A DNA stretch of 45,984 bases from an uncultured Clostridia bacterium (lineage in GTDB: Bacteria > Bacillota > Clostridia > TANB77 > CAG-508), in NCBI GenBank assembly GCA_947593355.1, contig CANQDO010000008.1, forward strand, positions 1 through 45,984, in the 5' to 3' direction. Under the pieces are notes generated by a model that worked only from the letters and a program-made list of their open reading frames with translations, made no database searches and was not told the DNA's origin. The position numbers were made by a program, and so were the translations under genes. Positions 1-7,157 of the stretch are shown here, piece after piece. Position 1 is the stretch's first letter. Every line of letters begins with the position of its first letter.

Positions 1-374
1 AGGTATTTTTGATAAATGCACTATTTTATTTTAAAAATAGTTGGAGTTTTATCTACCCCAACTAATATTATAGAACCAACTAAATAAACCAATACTCATA
101 ATTGGCAATTTATGGTATTAAAATATTATTTGATTTAATTTTAGTAAGCAAAAGTATGAAATATATGAAGGTTGCTTACGAATCGTGAAACATACGAATT
201 TAACGTATGTAGAGCCACACGAAGTTATTATTGGAGATAAGTTATACTTGTTCTTCAATGATCAGAGAAACATTTTTATATAGGGAATTTAAAGAATAAA
301 ATTCAATTGTCTGAATTATCAGAGTACATAGCAAGGCATTAATGATGGAGAGTTACATACTCCCACAATATTGA
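1..374. other. AT-rich intergenic stretch, possible gene remnants
   Basis: I see no intact gene here. A short open stretch around 198-280 on the plus strand reads like a piece of a degraded protein (TYVEPHEVIIGDKLYLFFND) and then meets a stop. It lies directly before the broken relaxase tail, so it is probably part of the same decayed mobile region. No RNA gene or convincing promoter was found. Confidence 0.4.
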
Positions 375-879
375 TTGTTTTTATCAAGACAAATTGTATT
401 TAAAATTATGTCACATAAATCTATATTTGAAGAATATTATAAAACTAACAAAAATCATAAGGGTATTTATGGTTTATATTTATACTATTGTTATTTATTA
501 GGAGTATTTCCAAAGAATCATCCAAAACAATATCTTCCTTATTCTATTAGACAAAAAATAAAAAAGTTAGATGAATTTTCTAAACAAGTTAGATTTATGA
601 CTAATAATAAAATTGAAACAATAGAAGATTTAGAAACTTAGAAATCTGATGGGTAAAAGAGAAAAACTTTGGAAAAGATACCACAGAGCAAAAACTAATG
701 AAAAGCAATCTGAAATTCTGGCTGAAATAAATGATATTCAACCTAAAATTAAAGAACTTCGTAAAAATAATAATTATTGCAAGGATATTATAAAACAATT
801 TGAATCTATACAAGAAAAGTTTAATAATTTTGATAAAGATATCCAAAAAGAAAAAGACAATTCTAGAAATTTAAACTAG
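375..879 (+). pseudogene. C-terminal remnant of a relaxase/mobilization protein, split by a frameshift
   Basis: Two consecutive reading frames, 375-641 (88 aa) and 649-879 (76 aa), look like one protein tail in two frames. The first has the segment YGLYLYYCYLLGVFPK followed by a KLDEFSKQVRFM helix. The second is a charged coiled coil containing EINDIQPKIKELRKN and a following YCKDI. From memory of the family, this order matches the C-terminus of relaxases from clostridial mobilizable and conjugative elements. The N-terminal HUH nuclease domain is absent upstream, and a stop plus a frame change separates the halves around 639-650. The frames may still be translated, but a functional relaxase is not possible. 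It marks the scar of an integrated element next to the IS at 2296-3408. The family assignment rests on motif recall only. Confidence 0.55.
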
Positions 880-934
880 TATTGTTTTTTCTTATATGAT
901 TATAAGTATTAATTAAATTTTATAAAAACAACAT

Positions 935-1792
935 TTAATTATCGTTTGTTTTATAAATATTTATGGTTAATTCTTCATTTTTAATTGTATCACCATTTCC
1001 ATAATTATATCCGTCAAATAGCAAATAAATTAATCCATCCTCATATCTATTTTTTATTGCATGAATACTTGCATAGAATCGATTATTTACTTTAACATAA
1101 AACATTAAATCACTATAATGTGGTTTTAAAGTTTGATCATACTTTATAAAATAATCTTTTATAATTTCAATTATTTCTTCCTTATTATAATATTCTTTCG
1201 AAATATAAAAGCCATTAATTTTATAACTACAATTCTTCAATAAATTGTTAATATTATTAGAATCTTTTATATCAAAATTATAAATGTTACTATTTACCTC
1301 AAGATATTCAGGAAATTTATAATATTGATTTAAATAATTACTTAATTTAACATTTAAATCATTTTCTTTTACAAAATTTTCATAAAAAGAATTTGATATA
1401 ACTTCTGTTCTTGTTTCATTCAAACTTAAATCAAATGAATATTTTAAAAGAGGTGTTTTTATCTTATAGTTTGATGAAATACTATCAGGTTTTATTATTT
1501 CCATATTATTATAATATTCCTCACCAAATTCATCTTTTAAATAATTTTTAATAATAACTTTATCTTGATTATAAGTTGCATTTAAAATAATTTTACTATT
1601 AACTAAATATATAATTGATGGGACTATCAATAAAAGTAACAAAATAGTTATAATAACCTTTAATATTTTTTTTTGAATAATCGAGAAACTTTTATATTTT
1701 TTTATAGTAATAATAATTTGGAAAATTAACACTATTGGATAAACAGGAATTAAGAAGGAACCAATAAAAAGAGCTAATACTATTGCTTGCAA
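935..1792 (-). CDS. Membrane protein with C-terminal extracytoplasmic domain, probable 3' half of a split gene
   Basis: The 285-aa product has two N-terminal hydrophobic helices (about residues 3-28 and 43-65) and a long polar domain, presumably outside the cell, ending in Tyr- and Asn-rich sequence. I do not recognise the family. The only start in this frame is a TTG at 1792 without a good ribosome binding site. It overlaps the end of the upstream gene (stop at 1780-1782). The frame stays open upstream of that TTG, reading IFGFEVSSFWNISTYYGLQA, which continues naturally from the LPYLFLVY helix of the upstream gene. I therefore suspect that this and the 1780-2214 frame were one gene with tandem LPYL...YPI helix pairs, now broken by a frameshift near 1835. 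If not, the two would be translationally coupled. Confidence 0.55.
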   Translation of the reverse strand: MQAIVLALFIGSFLIPVYPIVLIFQIIITIKKYKSFSIIQKKILKVIITILLLLLIVPSIIYLVNSKIILNATYNQDKVIIKNYLKDEFGEEYYNNMEIIKPDSISSNYKIKTPLLKYSFDLSLNETRTEVISNSFYENFVKENDLNVKLSNYLNQYYKFPEYLEVNSNIYNFDIKDSNNINNLLKNCSYKINGFYISKEYYNKEEIIEIIKDYFIKYDQTLKPHYSDLMFYVKVNNRFYASIHAIKNRYEDGLIYLLFDGYNYGNGDTIKNEELTINIYKTNDN

Positions 1793-2214
1793 TCCATAAT
1801 AAGTTGAGATATTCCAGAAAGAGCTAACTTCAAATCCAAATATACAAGAAATAGATATGGAAGAAAACTTACCATGTACAAAACAAATAATATATTAGTT
1901 TTTTTAGTTTCAACATTATTTTCTAATGCATTATCTTTTCTCTTACTTGATCTATCTAACAAATAATAAATTGGATAGCCTACACAAAATATTATTAAAA
2001 TTATAAAAACAATATTTAAATCCGTTATCATTTCAAACCAAATATGATCAAGAGGTTCAATTAAAGCATATAAATCCAAATACCCTTTTTCTATACTACT
2101 ATGACATAAATTAAAAATACCCATTACTAAAAATATTAGATAAGGAAGTATTGATAAAAGTAATAGTATTTTTTTTATTTTTCTTTTAGACTTTTTTCCA
2201 TGAACTACCTCCAA
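1780..2214 (-). CDS. Multi-helix membrane protein, probable 5' half of a split gene
   Basis: The 144-aa product has three hydrophobic segments (about residues 15-36, 65-87 and 106-128) and a basic N-terminus. The function is unknown. In this frame the only start is TTG at 2214, which overlaps the GGAGG sequence. An ATG at the ideal distance from that GGAGG (2200-2202) is out of frame and stops after eight codons. One extra A in the following run of six A residues would join that ATG to this frame, giving a start MEKKSKRKIKK. The end of the frame also appears shifted relative to the downstream 935-1792 frame, so the locus carries two suspicious single-base indels and may be a decayed gene in the accessory region next to the IS. 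Confidence 0.5.
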   Translation of the reverse strand: MEVVHGKKSKRKIKKILLLLSILPYLIFLVMGIFNLCHSSIEKGYLDLYALIEPLDHIWFEMITDLNIVFIILIIFCVGYPIYYLLDRSSKRKDNALENNVETKKTNILFVLYMVSFLPYLFLVYLDLKLALSGISQLIMDCKQ

Positions 2215-2295
2215 ACACTATAAACATTATATCATTTTATAAAAAAAATTTCTATAATCCCATTGAAATATTTTCATATAGGTTTAAAATAGATA

Positions 2296-3408
2296 TGTCA
2301 CACATAAATAGGAGATAAAATGTTGAAAGAGAACGACTCATATGATATTGTTTAAATGACCAAAAACAAACGATATCAAAGGAGTGTTCTCTTATTAGAA
2401 ATAATATCACACAAAAATTAAAATATAAAGAGTCTGTTGTAAAATTTTCATATAAATATGGAGTAACAAAGGTAGCAATTAAATTTGGAGAATGTAGAAG
2501 AACAATATATAGATGGCGAGATAGATATGATGGAAGCATAAAAAGTTTAGCAGATAAATCAAGGAAACCTAAACATCATCCAAATCAACACACAGAAGAA
2601 GAAATTCGAATGATAAGAAACTATAAAAATAACAATAAAGATACAGGTTTAGTAGTTTTGTGGGTAAAGCTAAAAGAAACATGATATACAAGAACTGTGC
2701 AAGGATTGTATCATGTATTACAAAGATTGGGAATATATGAGAAATGTCCAAGTAAGAAAAAAGAAAGTGAACCAGTAGAATGGGTTACAGGAACGTATCC
2801 AGGAGAAAAAGTACAAGTAGATGTAAAATATGTACCACAAAAATGTTTAAGCCGAGAATTACAAAAATTAGGAGAAAGATATTATCAATATACAGCAATA
2901 GATGAATATACGAGAATAAGATATACATGGTTTACCAATGAGCATAGCACGTATATGTCAAGTGAATTTGTAAAGAGAATGGTAAAATATTATAAAGAGC
3001 AATATGATATAAAAGTAAAAGCAGTAGAAACAGATAATGGCTTTGAATTTACAAATAGATTAAGTTGGAATAGCTTTTTAAAGGAAAAAGAAACAATATT
3101 TGAAAAAACATTAAAAGAATTAGGAATAGAATATAAAGTAATAAAACCACATACGCCGAAGCAAAATGGAAGAGTAGAAAGAAGTCATACAAAAGATCAA
3201 GAGAGATTTTATTACAATAGAGTGTTTTACAGTTTAGAGGATTTAAGAAATAGAGGGAAAGAATGGAGGAAGGAATATAATAATTTTCCAATGAGACCAT
3301 TAGGATGGTTGAGCTCCAAGGAATTCCTAAAAAAATATAAAAGTCAAGAAGAATTGGTCGTAACAATATAGAGTATTCAAACTATATATTTTTCAAAAAA
3401 GTGTGACA
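2296..3408 (+). mobile_element. IS481-like insertion sequence, about 1.1 kb
   Basis: The element is bounded by short terminal inverted repeats, TGTCACAC at 2296-2303 and GTGTGACA at 3401-3408. It contains one transposase reading frame on the plus strand preceded by AAAGGAG. Length, a single DDE integrase-core transposase with an N-terminal helix-turn-helix, and TGT...ACA ends fit the IS481 group. Matching target duplications are not visible in the flanks, so the element is either old or flanked by rearranged sequence. The transposase carries a stop codon, so the copy is probably not autonomous. Confidence 0.7.
2394..3371 (+). pseudogene. IS481-like transposase interrupted by an in-frame TGA
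   Basis: The reading frame runs from about 2394 to the stop at 3369-3371, roughly 325 codons, with one TGA at 2682-2684. That codon lies where the sequence reads KLKET-stop-YTRTVQGLY; the family usually has Gly there, so GGA to TGA is a likely single change. Upstream of it is the helix-turn-helix (VTKVAIKFGECRRTIYRWRD). Downstream, 2697-3371 is intact (224 aa, GTG start) and holds the integrase core: Asp in QVDVKYV, Asp in ETDNGFEF and Glu in QNGRVERSH. The start codon is unclear; ATT at 2394 follows AAAGGAG at a suitable distance. The downstream part alone lacks the DNA-binding domain. Confidence 0.75.
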
Positions 3409-3519
3409 CATGTTTGACAAACATACAATGAAAAAAATGGAATTATAAGTATTTTGTAGAAAAAAATCACATTTTGTAATATAATAGTAGTAGATGGGAT
3501 TAACAAAGGAGGAGAGTAT

Positions 3520-4824
3520 ATGGATGATAATGAATTAAATAAAAAAGAAGAGATGAAGAAAAAACATACTGCATTAAAAGTAACATTTATAATTATAAGC
3601 ATACTAGTAGTACTTATAATTATTGCAGGAGTTATAGGGTACATATTTATTTGTAAAAATAAACAGGAAATAGTGGAAAAAAATTCACAAGCCATTGTAG
3701 ACACACAAGAAATAATAGAATATGGTACAAAGTTGAAATATGAAGATATTTTGCAAAAATTAGTTAAGGCAGATGAACTTTACAATGATACAAACATATC
3801 AATATTGATGAACGAAAAACTAATAAATAAAGACGAAGAATATACATTTGATACAGTAGATGAAATTAAAATTGTAGTGGAAACACAGAATGAAATAATA
3901 CCATTTTTAAATCAAGAAACTGTTGTAAAAAAAGAAATAACTTGGAAAGTTGAAGATACTAAAAAACCAGTATTATCTGGTGTACAAGATAAAGAAATAA
4001 CAATAGGGGAAGAGGTTGATATTAAAGCTGGAATGTCAGCTAAAGATGAAGTTGATGGTGAATTAGAAGTTACAGTTGAAGGAGAGTTTGATATTACTAA
4101 AGCAGGGGAATACATATTAAAGGCTAAAGCAGTAGACAAAAACGGAAATGAAACTACACAAGAATTTAAATTAATAGTAAAGGAAAAACAAGAAGAAGTA
4201 ATTCCACAAGATTCTAATAATTCAAATGCAAGTACACCACCTAATGCAAATAATACAACAAGTAAAAATACATCAAATAAAACGTCAGGCTCAAACACTT
4301 CCAATAATACAAGTTCAAACGGTACAAGTTCAGGAAATACAAATCAAAATGGAGGAACAAGTTCTACTCCAACAGGAGGAAATAATAATTCAAGTGGTGG
4401 AACATCTACTAATACACCAACAGATCCAACAAGTACAAAAGAAGGCAGATTATCTTTAGCTAAAGCAGAAGCAAGTCGTGTAGTTAGTAGAATTATCACA
4501 GCGGGAATGACAAAGTTGCAAAAAGCAGAAGCAATTTGTAATTACATAACTACTACTGTAGATGTTCAAACAAATCAATCTAACGAAGCATATAAAACAA
4601 ATTATGGAAATGAAGCGTATGCGGCACTTGTAATGAAAATAGCTGCTTGCTCCGGACGTTGCAAGGCAGTAACCCTATTATGTGATGCAGCAGGTTTAAA
4701 GAGTCAACATATTAATGCTGGACAATGGACGCATCAATGGAATAAAATACAAATAGATGATGGAAGTTGGGTTGTAGTAGATTCACAGATAGGATTCGTA
4801 GGAGATAAGCATCCATTAGAATAA
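3520..4824 (+). CDS. Membrane-anchored Ig-like / transglutaminase-like surface protein
   Basis: The 434-aa protein has a short basic cytoplasmic N-terminus and a signal-anchor helix (about 18-45). An uncharacterised extracellular region follows, then an Ig-like fold (about 147-222, ending in the pattern AVDKNGNETTQEFKLIV), a low-complexity Asn/Ser/Thr/Gly linker (about 225-305) and a C-terminal transglutaminase/protease-like domain (about 308-434). The expected catalytic triad can be placed: Cys381 in SGRCKAV, His405 in THQWN and Asp421 in VVVDSQ. The domain could cross-link or cleave peptides, or act as a peptidase; the substrate is not evident. It starts at an ATG after AAAGGAGGAG, with a TATAAT at 3480-3485. 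The gene stands alone and ends at a terminator hairpin. A role at the cell surface follows from the topology; anything more specific is inference. Confidence 0.8.
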   Translation: MDDNELNKKEEMKKKHTALKVTFIIISILVVLIIIAGVIGYIFICKNKQEIVEKNSQAIVDTQEIIEYGTKLKYEDILQKLVKADELYNDTNISILMNEKLINKDEEYTFDTVDEIKIVVETQNEIIPFLNQETVVKKEITWKVEDTKKPVLSGVQDKEITIGEEVDIKAGMSAKDEVDGELEVTVEGEFDITKAGEYILKAKAVDKNGNETTQEFKLIVKEKQEEVIPQDSNNSNASTPPNANNTTSKNTSNKTSGSNTSNNTSSNGTSSGNTNQNGGTSSTPTGGNNNSSGGTSTNTPTDPTSTKEGRLSLAKAEASRVVSRIITAGMTKLQKAEAICNYITTTVDVQTNQSNEAYKTNYGNEAYAALVMKIAACSGRCKAVTLLCDAAGLKSQHINAGQWTHQWNKIQIDDGSWVVVDSQIGFVGDKHPLE

Positions 4825-4833
4825 TATTATAAA

Positions 4834-4868
4834 AAATAGATGTAGTTTAAAACTACATCTATTTTTTT
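4834..4868. terminator. Bidirectional terminator hairpin
   Basis: An inverted repeat with arms AGATGTAGTTT and AAACTACATCT is flanked by A-runs and T-runs, so it can terminate both the plus-strand gene ending at 4824 and the minus-strand methyltransferase ending at 4889. Confidence 0.85.
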
Positions 4869-4888
4869 ATAAATTACAATAATTCTTG

Positions 4889-5476
4889 TTACTTCTTTCT
4901 TGCTATAACATTATATATATGCCAATGTTTCATCCTTCCTAATCCAGTTTTTCCGTCTTTTTCTACTTCATTAAACTCTATTATTTCAAATGAATCATTA
5001 AATAAGTTTAATACTTGCTCCTTTGTTAAAAATACCATTTGTTTTTTTATCTTTGACCATGAATCATTTAAACCAAAAAAATTTCCTACAAAATATCCAC
5101 CATTTAAAATGCTATCAGTTATCTTATTCCAAAATTCACTAAAATATTTTTTTTTACAAAAAGGAATACTAAAATTAGCAACTAATAAATTATTTTTTTC
5201 TAATTCAATATTTTCAAAATTTTGACAATTAAATCTAAACATTTTAAGTTGTTCAGTATCTAATTTATTAGAGATAATTTTTTCAGTATTTTCTCTATCT
5301 ATTGCAAGGACATTCCAACCATTTTTTATTAAATATATTGTATCTCTACCGGTTCCACAGCCTAAATCAATAGCATTTTTAGGCTGTATATTCATGTCTA
5401 TAATTTTTATTACCATTGAATGTGGTAAAGCATTTTTGGTATTTTCATAATATTTTTTAATATCTTCTTTAATCAT
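4889..5476 (-). CDS. Class I SAM-dependent methyltransferase (TehB-like)
   Basis: The 195-aa protein has the SAM-binding glycine loop of class I methyltransferases, DLGCGTGRDTIYL (about residues 36-48), then an acidic residue after strand beta-2 in VLAIDREN, and the later LVANFSIPF and NGGYFVGNFFG strands. The size and the GCGTGRDT motif resemble the TehB/small-molecule methyltransferase group (tellurite, thiopurine-like substrates). The true substrate cannot be read from the sequence. It starts at ATG 5476, lies convergent with the transglutaminase-like gene, and shares its terminator. The tRNA-Gly gene is just upstream on the same strand. Confidence 0.8.
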   Translation of the reverse strand: MIKEDIKKYYENTKNALPHSMVIKIIDMNIQPKNAIDLGCGTGRDTIYLIKNGWNVLAIDRENTEKIISNKLDTEQLKMFRFNCQNFENIELEKNNLLVANFSIPFCKKKYFSEFWNKITDSILNGGYFVGNFFGLNDSWSKIKKQMVFLTKEQVLNLFNDSFEIIEFNEVEKDGKTGLGRMKHWHIYNVIARKK

Positions 5477-5534
5477 TTTATTTATTAAAAACCTCGTTAA
5501 TTATATTAAATCAATATAATCCTTTATTTTCAAG

Positions 5535-5608
<74 letters not shown>

Positions 5609-5755
5609 AAATATCTATAATTAAATTTAGCACAAATGTTAATAAAAAGTCAATATGTGAGTAATATATAGTAAGGGAAAAAGTAATATATAATAAAAAA
5701 TGGGGAAAAAACTTAAATACAAATTTGTAAAGTAAATGCGATAAATAAGATAAAA

Positions 5756-5781
5756 TTTACTAAATTTACATAAAATTTACA
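5756..5781 (+). promoter_or_regulatory. Direct-repeat operator candidate upstream of sortase promoter
   Basis: TTTAC occurs at 5756, TTTACA at 5765 and TTTACA at 5776. The last two are 11 bp apart, and the final copy ends just before the -35 box at 5790. Eleven-base spacing of TTTACA-like half sites is the pattern bound by OmpR/PhoB-type response regulators. The ABC exporter promoter at 11479 has a very similar arrangement. The region is AT-rich, so chance remains possible. Confidence 0.35.
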
Positions 5782-5789
5782 AAAAACTA

Positions 5790-5818
5790 TTGCATTATGT
5801 AAAATAAAGTGATAAAAT
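5790..5818 (+). promoter_or_regulatory. Sigma-A promoter for the sortase gene
   Basis: TTGCAT (5790-5795) and TAAAAT (5813-5818) are separated by 17 bp and lie shortly before the ribosome binding site AAAGGAG of the gene at 5855. Confidence 0.55.
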
Positions 5819-5854
5819 ATTTAAGGAATTGAATAAAAGGAGTGAAAAAATGCT

Positions 5855-6706
5855 ATGTGTAAAAACCACAGAAATGTAGCAATTACAATTAGCATTTGTA
5901 TTATTTTTTTTGTCATTACTTTCGTAATTGCTATTAGTAATTTTTTCACTAATGAGAACATTGAGAAATATACAACAGCAAAAGCAACTGTAGCATGTAA
6001 ATATACACAAAAAATTTTAGAGGAACCTATTAAGGAAGAGGTAATAGCTAAAGTAGAAAAAACATCAGTTACAGTAAATCAAAAAAATACTACAGAAAAA
6101 ACAAATTCAAGTAGTGCTCCAAGCAATACTCAAACAAAAAGTACAAACCAAGAGTCTACTGTGAATAAACAACAAACACAAGTTAATGAAAGTGCAAAAG
6201 TAGCATCACAACCAAGCTCACAACCAAGCTCACAACCAAGCTCACAACCAAGCTCACAACCAAGCTCACAGGCATCTACACAAACAACTACAGAGCAATC
6301 TGCAGTGCCAAGCCAATATAAAGGTTTATCAACAATAGGTAAAATAGAAATACCAAGAACAGGCGTTAATATGCCAATATTAAGCAAAGTAACAGCACAA
6401 GGAATGGAAATTGCACCATGCTTATTATATTCAACAGGGAAATTGAATGTAAATGGAAATAACTTAATAGTAGGTCATAATTATAATAGTATTTTTTCTA
6501 AAAATAAAAACTTACAAATAGGAGATAAAATATATATAACAACATTAGATGGAAAAAGGCTAGAATATACAGTATACAACAAATTCTTAACATCTCCAGA
6601 AGAAACAAGTTATATAAAAAGAGATACGAATAATCAACCAGAAATTACATTATCTACTTGTACAGAAGATGATAATTATAGAATGATTATTTTAGCTAAA
6701 ATTTAG
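5855..6706 (+). CDS. Sortase (class D-like) with long repetitive linker
   Basis: This is a 283-aa membrane-anchored transpeptidase that joins LPxTG-type surface proteins to the cell wall. An N-terminal helix (about 8-30) is followed by a Ser/Thr/Gln-rich spacer (about 70-155) with the tetrapeptide QPSS repeated, and then the sortase domain (about 157-283). The catalytic residues are visible: His208 in VGHNYN, Cys269 in TLSTCTEDD and Arg276 in NYRMII. The TLSTC motif and size point to class D, with class E as an alternative. AAAGGAG precedes two overlapping ATGs (5850 and 5855); only 5855 opens the long frame. A candidate substrate in the window is the LPKTG protein at 37121-38161, though that has its own adjacent sortase, so this enzyme probably serves others. 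Confidence 0.87.
   Translation: MCKNHRNVAITISICIIFFVITFVIAISNFFTNENIEKYTTAKATVACKYTQKILEEPIKEEVIAKVEKTSVTVNQKNTTEKTNSSSAPSNTQTKSTNQESTVNKQQTQVNESAKVASQPSSQPSSQPSSQPSSQPSSQASTQTTTEQSAVPSQYKGLSTIGKIEIPRTGVNMPILSKVTAQGMEIAPCLLYSTGKLNVNGNNLIVGHNYNSIFSKNKNLQIGDKIYITTLDGKRLEYTVYNKFLTSPEETSYIKRDTNNQPEITLSTCTEDDNYRMIILAKI
6209..6268 (+). repeat. Five exact 12-bp tandem repeats inside the sortase linker
   Basis: CAACCAAGCTCA is repeated five times without change, encoding Gln-Pro-Ser-Ser units in the wall-spanning linker of the sortase. The exact identity suggests recent slippage, and the copy number probably varies among strains. Confidence 0.95.
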
Positions 6707-6775
6707 TTGATTAATTCGAATATTTTTTTGATGCAATTTTATAAAAATTATTGAATATAAAATTTATAAAATTAC

Positions 6776-6803
6776 TTGAAAAAATATTACAAAATGATAT
6801 AAT
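6776..6803 (+). promoter_or_regulatory. Sigma-A promoter of the riboswitch transcript
   Basis: TTGAAA (6776-6781) and TATAAT (6798-6803) are spaced by 16 bp. Transcription would start near 6811, about 15 nt before the riboswitch aptamer. Confidence 0.75.
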
Positions 6804-6825
6804 ACTTACAATATATAATTTATTG

Positions 6826-6908
6826 TAAAAGGGAGTAGCTTATAAACTACTAATCAACAATCGCGATATAATCTGGTTAGTAACCTAAAAGGTAAGCAAG
6901 ACTTTTAA
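6826..6908 (+). promoter_or_regulatory. yybP-ykoY manganese riboswitch aptamer
   Basis: The leader contains the two hallmark strands of the yybP-ykoY aptamer: AAAAGGGAGTAGC near 6827-6839 and GTAAGCAAGACTTTT near 6892-6906. These are known to form the four-way-junction base and the Mn-binding loops. Between them is a paired segment ending in ACTACTAATCAACA, plus GGTTAGTAACC. The class senses Mn2+ and is usually placed before Mn exporters such as L. lactis YoaB (a P-type ATPase) or MntP. Here it precedes a P2-type ATPase. The 3' strand overlaps the 5' arm of a terminator, so ligand binding is predicted to allow read-through (genetic ON). Confidence 0.85.
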
Positions 6909-6956
6909 AGAAATGTGCATGAAAATGTATATTCTCTTTGAAAGTCTTTTAATTTT
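6898..6956 (+). terminator. Riboswitch expression-platform terminator
   Basis: AAGACTTTTAAAGA (6898-6911) pairs with TCTTTGAAAGTCTT (6935-6948) with one G-U wobble, followed by TTAATTTTG. Its 5' arm is the same sequence that closes the aptamer, so the two structures are mutually exclusive. Confidence 0.8.
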
Positions 6957-7157
6957 GAAACTCAATGTTAATATTTGAAACTTTATCTATCAAAAATAAT
7001 ATTATATAACTAATTGTAAAAATAATAATAAAATCATTAAAAAGAGCATGTGAAAAAAGTATAAAAAACTAAGGAATATTCAAAATAAAGAAAAGGGTTA
7101 AATGCTCTGTTGTTATGCATAATTACTGGAAAGAGCAAAGGAGGAATAAAAGGTATT

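Noticed and set aside
5850-5879. Leader peptide starting at ATG 5850 before the sortase
   Set aside because: Nine codons with no regulatory structure; the better explanation is an overlapping chance ATG close to the true start at 5855.
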